From: Psettodes erumei
Lineage: Eukaryota > Chordata > Actinopteri > Pleuronectiformes > Psettodidae
Length of the DNA: 64,000 nt
Reading direction: 5' to 3'
Assembly (NCBI GenBank): GCA_016785225.1
Contig: JAFBJZ010000104.1
Location: 248,001 to 312,000 of the forward strand
Both the position numbers and the translations under genes were made by a program. The notes beneath the pieces are model-generated. The model saw only the letters and a program-made list of their open reading frames with translations. It was not told the DNA's origin and did no database searches. This document shows positions 47,741-59,869 of this stretch, piece by piece (position 1 is the stretch's first letter; each line of letters begins with the position of its first letter).

Positions 47741-47990
47741 CTTTGCAGCGACCAGAATCAAGTCGGAGTAGTAAAAAAAAAACTTGAAAAAACCCACCAA
47801 CAACCCAAAACTACTTGTTAGAGAGTCGCGCAGGTCTGCTGGGTGTTGTTGTTTTCTCTTGTTTTGTTTTTTTCTGATTCGCAGCTCCCGTGTGTCTTTT
47901 TTTTTTGACCCTGCAGAACTCCCCCTCTGCCCTGCATCAGCGCCGACATTCGCTTTTTAATCCCTTTGCAGGAGGAGCCTCGAGCGCCTG
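47741..47990 (-). promoter_or_regulatory. zfp36l1 5'UTR and TATA-like core promoter
   Basis: Upstream of the start codon, a sense-strand TTAAAAAG (47960-47953) resembles a TATA box. It would place transcription start near 47925-47930, giving a 5'UTR of about 185 nt. Farther upstream (about 48010-48100) the sense strand is rich in GGAGG/GGTGG tracts that could bind SP/KLF factors. No perfect CArG box was seen here. The exact start site is inferred. Confidence 0.4.
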
Positions 47991-48052
47991 GGCGTTAACT
48001 TTCTGTTAACTTTTTTTTTTCTCCCCCTCCACACACCCTCCCCCACCCCGCC

Positions 48053-48096
48053 GCCACCACCACCACCACCACCACCCTCCTCCTCCTCCTCCTCCT
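48053..48096. repeat. (CAC)n and (CTC)n tracts upstream of zfp36l1
   Basis: CAC repeats join CTC repeats. On the zfp36l1 sense strand these read as G-rich (GTG/GAG)n, about 130 bp upstream of the inferred transcription start. Confidence 0.9.
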
Positions 48097-51000
48097 CTCC
48101 GCCTCTCTCCCTCCTCTCCTGCGGGGCAAACTTTTGCCGGACGAGCGCTGGTTTGACAGTTTGTTCGAGATTACTTTACCGCGGTGGAAGCGAGAGTCGG
48201 CCCTCAGCCCGCATCTCTCGCGGCGCTTTATTAGTTAACGAGGAGAGCGGGTGTAAAAAAAAAAAAAAAAAAGTGTTTATTGACTTTTTGTCAGACGAAC
48301 TGCGTCCTTTCACTTTGATGTAGGCGTTAACAAAAAAAAACAAAACTATATGAATGTGACTTTAAGCCCTAGTGGCGAAGAGCGGTCAAGACTTCATTTC
48401 CCTTTTTTTTTCCTTTCTTATGGAAATCTGGTGCTTTACACAGTCTGGAGTTGTTTACTGGGAGGCGCTGCACTGTCCTCGGGGTTTCAGCTACCATCCA
48501 CTACTCTGTAATTAATTTACTCATAATTGCTGGACTGTAACGTCACTGGTGGGACTTTCCGGTGAATTCAGGCAGCCTTTAACTCTTTCCCAACCCCTTC
48601 GATCCCTCCCCCCCCCCAATCACTGGCTTCTCCCCTCCTCTCCAGCCCCAGCCAGAGCACGGGGGCATGCGTCACCTCGCCCAGGTAGAGGGCGATAACC
48701 CGATACGCGAGTGATCTCACCGAATCCACACCGCGGCCCGTCACAATGACACTCGCAGCCACTTAGAAAAGAGCCGGGCTGCAGAGAGTGAAACCTATAC
48801 AAATCTATTGTGGCCCATCTTCTCGCTCTCTCCCTCTCGGTCCGTGACAGCGCTGCCATCGGCCATGTGCGGAGTCAATGTCAGGGTTGGGTTGCAACAG
48901 TGGAGAGGAGAGGGGAAAGAAAGGCAGGGTCGGGAGAGAAAGAAAGAAAAGAAGCTGTTGACAAAAAAAAAAGACACAGGTTGGAGTTGGAGGAGGGGAG
49001 GATGGCGTGAGGGGGAGATTTATGGGGGACGTTTATTACTACACAGGCACTGCCCCAGGGAGGTGAGGGAAGAGGGGTTGGGTGGGTGGGTGAGGGGGGT
49101 GGGGAGGCAAAACATTCCCTTTCCCCTTCCTCTTCTTTGCCTATACAGGAGCCACACTGGGGGGGTGGAGCGCTTTGTCTCACTGCTCGCAGCCATGAAG
49201 GAGGAGGAGGAGGAGGAGGCGGGAAGGGAAGTTGTTTTTGCACTGAAACGCCGAATTTCGTCGAGATATGAAAGAGCAGATACGAGGCCTCGCGCGCAGC
49301 GCACCTTTCTCCGCTCCCGTTCGATATAAGTTGACCCCGGCGAGAACAACAGCGCTATCTCCCGCATTAATGAAAGGCAGATATGCAAACGCCGCGTCCC
49401 TCTGCAGCCAGTCAGAGACGAGCGAGGGTATGTGTGTGTCTGTTTTTGTTTTTTTTTACATAAAAAGACTTTTTACGAGCCGCGGCTGTGTGGAGCAATC
49501 TCCCCCTGGAGTGTTTTCACAGACGACAGGGTGGGATGACAGACTCGCTGGAAATCACGTCTGCAGTTCAAAGGCCCCGTCACTGATTGATTAAGTGGAT
49601 CACATCGATTGTTTCCCTCTGAGGAATAACCACAGCAGGGAAGTAGGAGGAGAGTTACTGGAGAGTTAAAGTTTTTTTCCTTTCTGCAAAACAGAAATCT
49701 CGAGCCGGTGCGAAATGACCGAAAGGACTCGTAATGTGTCACACATTAAACAGAGTCGGGGTTTATTCAAGTACAGTGAAAGCGCGGCTGAGAACTCTCA
49801 CGGCCGACCGAGTCGGGCCGCCCGAGGTCGGCCGGGGCTCGAAACTCCACGACGGGCGACCGAGCTCCGATGGAAATGTCGTCTTTGCTGGAATCTCGGC
49901 CTCGAGGAGCCTCGTGTTTTGCAGCGGTTGTTTACTTTAAATCCTCTCAGAACGGGCCGTGCCCGCTCGAAACTGCGCGACTTCAGTTATCCCTCCAGGT
50001 TCGGGAGGAGGCACCTGTTTCCTGCCAAAAGTGAAAACACGAAGAGAAGATAAGCAGGCCCGCCGTCTCCGAGGGGGCGGGGTCGGCGGACGCGTTCCCA
50101 TTTTTAATATGCGGACACCATCGCTGACGTGACGTTTTCACAGTGCCCTCGCGCGCACCACTTGACTTCGAACACTTCGATTTGCAAGTCATGTTATCTG
50201 AAATGCATTCGCCGGCTTCCGCGCCGAATTTTGCAGCAGTGTGACAGGAGTTATTCAGCAACTCCACTTCGCGCGCAAGCAATGAACAGCTGCAGCTTTT
50301 CTCACTTTTGACATCCGCCGGTTACATGTAGCGGTTAGGACGCATCAAAAAAAACTTTATTTTTCTTCTTGCGGAAAAAAAAGATCCCTAAATGGTATTT
50401 GGTGGGATTTTTAGGGTGCAGGCTCGCCTCTGCGTAAGAATGTTTGCTGGATGCAGGATTCACTCAGTGGTGGCAATAATGTTAATATTCACTTTAATTT
50501 ATGTTCAACCAACAGTACTAATCCAAATATTTTCAGTTTGCCATCACATATATCAGAGAATCACAAATGAGGGACAAGAAGGAAATGATATTTGGGGTAT
50601 CGAGAACGTTTAACTGATGGACTGGTTGCTCAGTTGACTTGTTTCGCTCCACACACACACGTCCACTCGCAGGTGGAATGTTTATGAGGGGTTGTGCTTG
50701 TCCGCTGATGCCGATGGCTTCCTCGGCGAGAGGTGCAAAGGGAACGGGTTGAATCTCAGCGACTTTAAGTCAGCTGTTGACAAGAGTCGACTCCTCTCTC
50801 TCAGGAGGGTCCACTTCTGAGAATTTGCGCTCCTCGAGGTCAAGGCTGTCCTCCTTCGGCTTTCAGGGCCTATCAGTCTCGGGGGGGGCTGCATTCAGAC
50901 CCCCCCACACACACACATATACACACACTCCTCGGCCTGGACGGTTTGAGTTCTGCTTCCTGCGCTGTCGTCTCCGATGACCTCCCCTCAGAAGGGAGGA

Positions 51001-52644
51001 TGGGGATGAGGCTTGAGGTCACAGATAATGTTTAAGTGGGATGACAGGATGTTAAATTTTTATCTATCTGAACTGGAGATGAAAGAAGGCAAAACAAATT
51101 GGCTGCGGCGACTGTTACCAGCGGCGGCGGCCCGCCGCAGTCCCCCCGTCCGCCCAACAGAGGGCGGAGTTCTTCCTTTCCTCCGTCCACTTGTTGCATT
51201 TCCTATTTGCTCCCCTCCGTCTTGGTGAGGCATCTAAAGCGTCCCCGTGTTTTCCTCGAAGCGTGAATTTCGATTATCAGAATTCAAACTCAAAAGATTA
51301 CACAAGCGGCTGAGCGCGGTCAAGACACAGCCCTTTCCTCGTGCGGCTCTGGGCTGAATTAGGACTCCAGCACGAGTGTTGTGTAATCAGCCCTTGCACT
51401 GACACACTAACTTACTGGCCGTATATGAAGACGAGGGACTTAGCTGCACAACACAAACGCTTACACGAGAAGCGCGGCGACGTCAAGCTGCGCTGCGCCG
51501 CATCCCGCGAAGGGCGACCACAGGACTATTAACGACACCCTAAAGCAGGAATAAGTAGTGCTTTTACTGCTGCATGGTACACATTATGTAGTTGTCGGCT
51601 GTCGATGGACGCGCGTGACTTTGCCACACGCTGGCATTTATGATTTCTTTTGAAGTCAATCTTCCAGCTGCAGTGTCTGTTTCTAGAGGAAACACACCCG
51701 CATGCATTTTCAGTTTCTTAACAATCATGGGTATTTTGAGAAACTGTGCATGGAACATCAGCGTTTAACCAGAAATGTTTTTTTTTTTATGTTTTTGTTT
51801 TTTTAAATCTGGTATTTTGAGGTCGAACTACGTTACGATGACATAATTGTTTGTGTCATTTTTTTTTTCAAGGAGGTGGGGGATAAAAACTTTGCTTGCG
51901 TACGAGCTGCATCACCGCAACGCGAACGCGTAGAATCAGCATACGAAGCGCAGTTTAATCTGTCACAAGGCGCAAACACGTGCTGCGCGAGCTGACCTCA
52001 AGCTGATGTTTGCATCTTATCGTCTCACTCTACAAAAGCATCTGATGCAGCATCAGTGGATGTGGTGGAGCGAAAAAGTTCTTTAACTTCCCCTCAGATG
52101 GTCGTCGATTGGGGCAGCGTGAAACAGAAACACTGAAGTCACGTCCAAGCAGCAAAAAAAAAAACAGTACTCTGACTTTAAGCGTGACTTATTATGAAAA
52201 AAAACCAACCCAACTGTCGGCGATGCTTCAGCTCCTATAAAAAGAAATAGAATATGGCTTATTGCTCAGGCAGCTTCCCTTTTTCCCGAGCATGTGAGCA
52301 CGTCTTACGAAAACTGCTGCCGGGGACAGCTAATCAGCCCGCTGATTGCCGAGCGGTCAGTGGGGCAGGGGTTCGGATCCGGTGGGCGTCGACGTGGATT
52401 GGCAACCTGCGTTTGCCGCCACGTCGCGCGGGCTTCCTTGTTCCTGCGTACGTTTTTCCTCCCCGCATCCCGGGCCGCGTGCGATCCGGTTCTTGTCCGT
52501 ATGAGCCGTGACAGCCGGGACGCGGCGATTGCCTCGCTTTTCATGCCTCACGGCGCGTTCTGCCAAAATTCACATGGGGAGGACTGTGGTCATCGCGCGG
52601 GGCGAAGCTGGCCTCGGAGGGAAGAGGGGGCCGGGGGGAGAGGG
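48097..52644. other. Upstream flank of zfp36l1, no further gene seen
   Basis: Proximal upstream DNA with A and T runs, a (GAG)7 at 49198-49219 and purine-rich stretches. An AT-rich unique patch spans 50340-50620. A near-consensus CTCF site lies at 51154. No AP-1 heptamer was found between 43.7 and 57.4 kb, in contrast to the left flank. Confidence 0.55.
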
Positions 52645-52672
52645 GGAGAGAGAGAGAGAGAGAGAGAGAGAG
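52645..52672. repeat. (GA)14 microsatellite
   Basis: Perfect GA tract within purine-rich sequence. Confidence 0.95.
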
Positions 52673-52699
52673 CTAGACGAGGGGAGGGAGGAAAATACG

Positions 52700-52800
52700 A
52701 ACGAGCAGCAATTAATTGTCCATAAGAGTAGCCACAGCATTGTTAGTGGTGAACCGCCAACTGCTCTTGCTGATGTTGTTCCCACGAATCGCTCCAACAT
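52700..52800. promoter_or_regulatory. Candidate non-coding element with palindromic homeodomain site
   Basis: A perfect 10-bp palindrome CAATTAATTG (52709-52718) is followed by unique sequence with CCATAAGAG and CAGCATTGTTAG. Palindromic TAAT sites bind paired-type homeodomain dimers. It lies about 5 kb upstream of zfp36l1 in the sense direction. Confidence 0.28.
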
Positions 52801-55539
52801 GCCCGGGCGCCCACTTCCCACTGCCCTTCATCTCACACTGGGTGGGATGCGGCATCAGCGCGCGCGCCGGCTCCCTCGGACAGGCCCCGACGCGTCACGG
52901 CATCACGCGAGACCCCGGAGTTCAAAACAAACACCATCTTGAAAGCCTTTGGCCCCCGTTCGGAGCCGGTTTTGGGGCGAAAATAAAAGACTAATGATGT
53001 TTTGGTTAAATGCGAGGGCGCAGAAATAGCAGCAGGACAAGAGAGTGAGGGGGTCAGCGTGTTAAAGGAGATTTACTGTCCCATTCTCCGCTGACACACC
53101 AGTCTCCAGAGGAGGGTTGTATTTAGAATGAAAGCCCCGCTTCCTTCTCCGACTTCCTGACCCCGCGCTTCCTGAGGAACAATTTTTCTGTCTGTCCAGA
53201 GGGCTCATGGGAAGGGAGAGTTTGGTTTTCCACTTGCACGTCAGGGGTCGCAAAGGAAGAAGCGCGGGTCAGAGCCGTCGGGCGACGGAAAGCGAGTTGA
53301 CGGGCGCGGCTCACGGAGAATGGCGGACGATACAAAGAAAGGATCGCGGGGACGCAGAGAGAGGAATCTGTGCGCCCGTTGTGTCCAGTCCACACACACC
53401 CCCGGGGCTTGGCCGGGCCTCGGGATTCGGACGGACCTGACCCCAGTCCAGGTGTCATGACCATGCGGCGGACGCTGAAACGAGATATTCCTCAGCCCCT
53501 CACTCAACACAGGAAAAAAATCAATGGGCTTTGTATAAAGCAGGAACAGTGGAAAGCATTCTCTCACCAAAAAAAAAAAAAAAATCCTGCCCCTGTCCCA
53601 TCTGTCTCCATTCTCCAGCACTCGCAGACCTCACAACCGGGCCCTGTGTGGTCACTCCATCCAGGACTAGAGTTACACAGTCCATGTGTCCGGCTCCGGA
53701 CAATGCACAAAACCGAACCGCCCGCGTGTGACCCTGCCCACTTTTCTCACACTTCACCCCTGCTGATTTATGGAATCGGACGCGTCCTATCGCCAGTTAT
53801 CGATATCCCCTCCAGATGCTGCCCGACCAGGGCGTGGGGGCATCCCGCGCCGCTCGTGAATCTGATTCTTTGATGATGCGCGTACGGAAGGGAGCGTGGT
53901 TTCGATCGGAGCTGTGAGAACGGGATCAGTGAGCCGTCCTCGTTCGACCCAGGGCGTATGGTGGCATCAAACCCCCTCTTCTTCTTCTTCTTCTTTTGAT
54001 TAATTATTGTGGGCTTTAAATGTTAATGCCGCTCTAATTTGAACCTTCTCCTCTCTTGCTGGTAGAACGCTACAAATTCTAATCATGCGCAGACTTGATG
54101 AGTCCAGCCCCGCGGGATTCGTCTACTAGATTTGAGATTTTATTTTCGTTTTTTCCACGTTGGTATTGGTTCAAGCTCAAAGAATTATTGGGGGCCCCCT
54201 GGGAGTGTGACACACTGCAGCTAACTAAATCCCAAACTTTTGGAATTTGATAACTTGTCGATTGTTTTTAGAAAAAAAAATGCTGTGAAGAAACAGAACT
54301 CGCCAGCCTGACAACACGCGATGCAGCTGACCAAACAAGCCACAACCAAACAGGGAAATGCACTTGGTTGCGTTTTCTGCTTTTACGTCACATTTCTGTT
54401 TTGTTTCTGTTTTCTGTATTTGACTCTCATCTGTTTTTTGTTTCTCTTCAGCACTCTTGTGTTTGGTTGCGTTTTCTTTACGTGCAGTGCATTTTGTTAA
54501 CGCTAGCATCAGTTTTCCTACGTCCTGTGCTCGTATATGCAAGCGCGGGCGAGATCGGTTCTGTGTTGCGTTGCGTCGGGCTAATTGCTGTGTTGTTATG
54601 TTTCTGCCTGTGTGGTCTGCATGGGGTTTCTGCCATTTGGGGACTATTTCTGTTTTTTACTGCCTCTGCTCAGTGTTTGTGCCCAAACAACAAGCCAATT
54701 GCAACCCTCTGGGATAAAAACAAAAAAGAAAGAAAAAAGAATCGATCGCCGTGTCATCAATCCGGCGCAGATGTTTTCTCATGTTGCACTGGGCCAGTGC
54801 AGCTTGCGGTTTATCAGGGGACAAAGACGTCAGACGCCAGAGCCGTAGGTGGGTGCAGTGGAAGTCTGTGCTCTTAAACGTATCGCTGTCCCTGAGAGCT
54901 ACAGGTGGTTGAGCTTCTGCAAAAGATTATTGGTCCGCTGCCCCGTTCGCCCGTCCCCCTGTGATGAAAAGTCTTTGTAGCGTCTGCTCACTCCTGCTCC
55001 GTGACCTGCCGCGACTCCCGAGAGAGTCGCACGAGCGCGTGAAGCGTATGGCCGTCCTCTCTTAAATGGAAAATGATGAGGAAATGAGCGAAAACTCGGG
55101 CTCTGTGGATAAAGATCAAGGAGCCTATGGTGGGAGGATTTCCTCAGAGGGCTGTAGACAAAGGCTCAAACGGCATTTTATGTTCTCGAAGGCGCCAGAA
55201 CCCATCGCCGTCTTACCTCTTTGATTGTAATTCTGCAAAAGTGTTCCCAATCACTCCAAAAAAAACCCCCAACTCTGAGGGATTTGGTGTGATTGCCCAC
55301 AGTCCAAACACAGTGCGGCCCAAAAATAGAGTTCGATGTCCAAGATGAGTCTATGCTGCTTCTTTTTTCCCTGCTTTGAAAAAAACCCCAAAAAACCCAA
55401 CCCACTGGCTCTTTGAGGCCGGTCCAGTCCAACTGCCCCCAACTGTTCCCCACTCCGCCTCTCTTTCTCCCCTCTCCCTCTTTCAGTCTTCTTCTCTGGC
55501 AGCGAAAGAAAGTGCAGCTGTGTGGAGTCCTTTGGGCTG

Positions 55540-55920
55540 AATGAGAAGAATTAGCCCATTTGGTCGACTTTCCTGGCCAAAGCTATAATTTTCTGCTGCC
55601 AGGGCCTAACATCCAGTCCAGAGCAGTTCCTGGGCTCCAGCCACTTGTATCCACCAGGACAATGGGGATTGTCCCACAGCCATATACCACACCGGGGTCC
55701 GACTGCCTGTCTGCCAATATGTGGAAGCATCGGCGGGTCCAGACATGGGTGCGCCCGCTAAACGCTACCGTCCTAACAAGTCCATTAGTCAAGTTTGGAG
55801 CCTTAAAAATGTTCCAACACAAAGCTACTTGTTTTCAAAAAATTATGGGGCCCGAATGTGAACCGAAATGATTTTCTCGATGCTGCTGCTGCCTAATGTT
55901 CCATTTCAAGGACTGTAACA
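55540..55920. promoter_or_regulatory. Candidate conserved non-coding block
   Basis: About 380 bp of unique, balanced-composition sequence contains no microsatellite or long homopolymer. It includes AGAAGAATTAGCCCATTTGG, AAGCTATAATTTTCTGCTGC, CCATATACCACA and TGTTCCAACACAAAGC. There is no long open frame with protein-like features. Confidence 0.25.
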
Positions 55921-57924
55921 CTGGCTTCTAAAAGACTCCCTGAAACAAAAGAAACTGAATCAGGAACCAGTGGAGTAGCTTCACGGCGTTGGCATCGTTT
56001 TTTGTCCTTGCGGAAGTACGACGCGCAAGACAGGCGTTTACCGTCATCGGAGGAGCGGCGCGCGTGTGTCGGCGATTTTCTTTCCGCCTGTTGGTGATGC
56101 GGCGCTTTGGCGAGCGCGAGCTGGCTGGCATGGAGTTTGGCCTCAGCCCTCGCGAGCGGTTTTAATGCCATTAGCGTGGCCTCAGAAACATATACAGCGC
56201 GGCTCGCGTCTGTTTTCCAGGAACTGCTGTTAGTGTCGCGTCAGGCCAAGACGGCAGCCCGCGTGACTGCGTCAGCCCAGGGGATGCCCGCATCATCGCG
56301 GTGTTTGTGTGACAGCTGAATGTGGAAACGCTTTTTTGCGCTTGTTAAATATTTTCTGGTTTGCCCCCCCCCCCCTTTTTTTCTCACTTCGAACTCTTAT
56401 AGGTTCGACAAAGTCTAGTAAAATCGAATGGCTTTCCCAGAAATGAAAGTTTATTGTCCCCCTGAGCCCACCCGCCTCGTAAATCATGGCACATTTACCA
56501 AAAATCCCGAGGCGACGGTCCCCACCTTCATGCCGTTACCAGTACCACTACGTGCCGAACCCGCTGCCAAAGTACACCCAAACCCCCCACCCCCACCCCA
56601 CCCACCCATTTTCTGCTCATTGAAACCTTCCAACTGTCTGTTAGCAGTGTTTACTCCAACTCAAATGCTGTTGGTGGGAACTTTTTCATCTTAACATTTT
56701 CTTATCATAATAAAGAGCCTCAAGTATTCCAGCAGGCACACACAGGCATCAAAGGGCTGCCTTTTTCACCCTTTGACTAAAAGTTGCACCGCACCAGCTA
56801 CAGTACCTTCGATCCAAAGTTAATAAAAGCGTCGTTACGGGCTTCGCTGCGAGAAATGGATTTGTAATAAGTCAGTCAGAAAAATGAGCTTTTGATGCAA
56901 ATTAGGCTCTCTTTTTCCAGACTTGTACTTTTCGAACCAGAAAAAAAGACCTTACTCGGCTTTCATGCTGGCCTACGTTCACACGTACACTTAGTGAAGG
57001 ATGCGGTCAGTTTCTGTACAAGACATTAATACAAATCTTCTGAAAAACCCGACGCGCAGTCGGCGTGATCCGGTCAAATCAAAGATATTATGAAGAGAGA
57101 GGATGAAATGAGTTCCACATGCCCGATGGGAGGAAACCTATTAATATGTTTAATACAGTGACCTCAATCACTTACTTTACTTTCATTAAAAAAAAAAAAA
57201 CCCTCGGCATCAGGACATGCGGGCTCAGCCCGGGCAGCTGTTTCTGTGCACCTTGGGAGTTCAACGTGATCTGCTTTGATCATCTACGTTGGCTTGAATT
57301 ACGAACAATAGAGCTTTAACGCAGTCGATACTGTATGAACAGAGAGGCGGGATGGAAACTGCTGATGTGTAGGTGGGACCTTCTTCCGAGTACAGCGCCT
57401 GAGCTTCCACCGTGGGTAACTTTCTCACTGTGTGACTCACTGCATGAGAGGGGTGCACGTTTGAAATACCACAGAAAAGTCTCCTCCTGATTGTCACATA
57501 AACACGCTAGCACCTATGAGCTCTCGTCCCGCGCGGTGAAATCAGCGCTGACGTGCAGTTTACGCCTTTGGTGTTTACATCGGAGGATGTGACCTTTTGG
57601 CTTGCATCACAGCCCGGGGCAAAGTGTTTCAGTGGACTCGACTCGGAGGCTGTTTGTGTTTTTGTTTGAGCTGTAGGCACGCACTTGCGCTGGATATGAG
57701 TCTGTCGTAGTTGACGAGCCTCTGAATCAGGCGGCTTCCATCACGTTGCTGTCATTTCAGATCTGAACCGCCCGTCTGTTATCGTAGGAAGAGTCAGAAC
57801 CAACAGGGGCTGAACACTTTGACGCGATACGAGTATGGAGGGTTGTGTTGTGAAATGGTAACATTGAAACCCCGTTCCTGAGGTTAGCGAGAGAGAGAGA
57901 GTGAGTACTTGTAGAGCCCAGTAT

Positions 57925-58200
57925 TCAGTCATGATTTATCTCCACTGAGGTAATATCAAGGTCGGCGCCCTGAAAATGTCTTTGCTTCAACAAGACGCCT
58001 TGATCCGGATAAGAGGGCCTAAAGCTCCCAGTTCAGCGGCATGATGGATGAAAGTGTTCCATCTTGTTTATGCAACCTGACACAAGGCATCTGCTGGCCT
58101 TTCGCTTCACGCTGCAGCAGCCCTCCCTGCTCCCTATTAGACAGTGAAATGGAGATTATCGAGGCATTTCAGATACGGGAGATACAGTGGAGGAGGGTGT
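57925..58200. promoter_or_regulatory. Candidate conserved non-coding block upstream of zfp36l1
   Basis: Repeat-free, balanced sequence includes TCATGATTTATCTCC, GGTAATATCAAGG, CTTGTTTATGCAACCTGAC (forkhead-like TTGTTTAT) and GAGATTATCGAGG. It lies about 10 kb upstream of the zfp36l1 promoter. It looks like a distal element by texture only. Confidence 0.25.
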
Positions 58201-58520
58201 AGGAAAATTACTGCCAGCTCAAGGACTTTCAGTTCATTTGGTCTGTTTTGAAATTTCCACCTTCGCTTGGTGGACTTTCGACTGGGCTCTGAACAACATG
58301 TAGCGTAGCCTGCTCAGCCAGATTAAATCTAGTCGAGCTGAAACAGGGAATGGCTGCGCTGGATGGTTCGAAGGCAGAGCTCAAGTTCATATCTGCTCTG
58401 GTGTGTCTCTCTCACGTCTCACGTTCCCTCGGGCTGAATCCTGTGACCATTTTGATAAAGTCCAGGGCAGAGCGAGTTCCCGTCGATTCCCAACGACCAC
58501 CGGTGCCGCTTCGCCCTCGG

Positions 58521-58740
58521 CGCTAACGTGCGCAAATGCCGACGTGCAAAATTAGCAACATGCACGTTAGCGTTGTAACAGTGAGCATGTCACGTTAGCA
58601 TGCAGGCACTTATGTTTAGCATGGTTGCTGTAAAAAATAAAAAAGCCTCATCTTTCTAATCAGTCAGTCAATCAGTCAGAAGATTTAAGTTTTTTTTGTC
58701 ACCGTTAGCCTTGAGCAGTTAGCTTTGAGCAGTTAGCTTT
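58521..58740 (+). repeat. GTTAGCATG-type dispersed repeat remnant with a 14-bp tandem duplication
   Basis: The segment 58521-58632 has recurrent GTTAGC/CATG words (CACGTTAGCG, GTGAGCATGTCACG, TTAGCATGCAGG, GTTTAGCATGG) typical of a common fish dispersed repeat. Downstream, TTGAGCAGTTAGCT is perfectly duplicated in tandem at 58711-58738. CAGTCAGTCAATCAGTCAG lies between them. Confidence 0.5.
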
Positions 58741-59832
58741 AATCTGATGTGCAGCATGGCAGAGTTGAAGGCAGAGGTTAAAATCTCATACCTGACCTTC
58801 CAGTACAACACAGAGCACAATAAACCTTTCAGCAGCTGGCCTGAAGTTATGACCTGTCTTCGTGCCACACACTTGAGCCAACAAACAGACGCTTAAAAGA
58901 CATTTTCAGCGATGCGGGATCTCGCACAACCGCAGATAAACCTGTCATGACGCTGCATCCCCGCATCCTGCTGGCGAGGCCGCTGTGGACCTCCATAACA
59001 GATGCGGCTACAGTAGAAAGTTCATTCCATGTTACATTATACTCGGCTGTAACATTTTTGGTTTATTGTTCACTCGGTGAAACCGTATCTAAGTACTAAT
59101 CCCTTGATCATTTCTCTTGACGAAGAAAATAATTTCCCAGCCAGCTATTTTAAGTTTTATGGCGTCGAGATTCTGTTCGGAATTCTGGGCAAGTTTCCTG
59201 TTTTCCGGTATATCAGGCAGAGGAGAGTGGAGCCCAACTAAGGTGGAAAGTTTGGCAGGCTAGCACAGGTGTGGATAGATGTGCTAAAAAAAACTGCAGC
59301 GTTTTATGGTCTGAACTGCCTCGATGGAGCAAAGTCATGAAACAAAGCCCCACCAGCGTTCGCTGTTTAGGCTTGTGCCAATAGCGGAGCGGTTTTTCCT
59401 CTTTTTCAGATTAGACAAATAAATAAAAATCTGCCAAAACAATGTGCTCTCGGACATGCTGTAGTCATTATATAGTCATGTAATGTACCATAAACGTCAT
59501 AGCAAGAGGCAGTGATGGAGTGTGTTTACTCTTGTGTGGGCTCATTATGTTTTCTGAATTGTGCTCCATATGTGAAGAAGCTGTGGGCTGCTGCTCCAGT
59601 GTCTCCTCCATCTGCCTTTGTTGTATGACTAACTTAAACATAATATCCCATTCAGTGGTTTTTTTTCTCTCTTTTTTTTTCTCACCCTCCACCTCGTCCG
59701 TCCAGCGCCTTTTTTTTAAAACATCCATTACCGCGGGACGCAAATCCCCTCAAACAAACAGCTGCTTGCATAAACTTTGCCTCCCTCCCTCTTCCTGCGT
59801 GCAGCGTTCATACGACAAAACGAGGGGCAGGA

Positions 59833-59869
59833 AAAGAAAGAAAGAGAGAAAGAAAGAAAGAAAGAAAGA
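59833..59869. repeat. (AAAG)n microsatellite
   Basis: Tetranucleotide AAAG repeat with one GAGA interruption. Confidence 0.9.
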
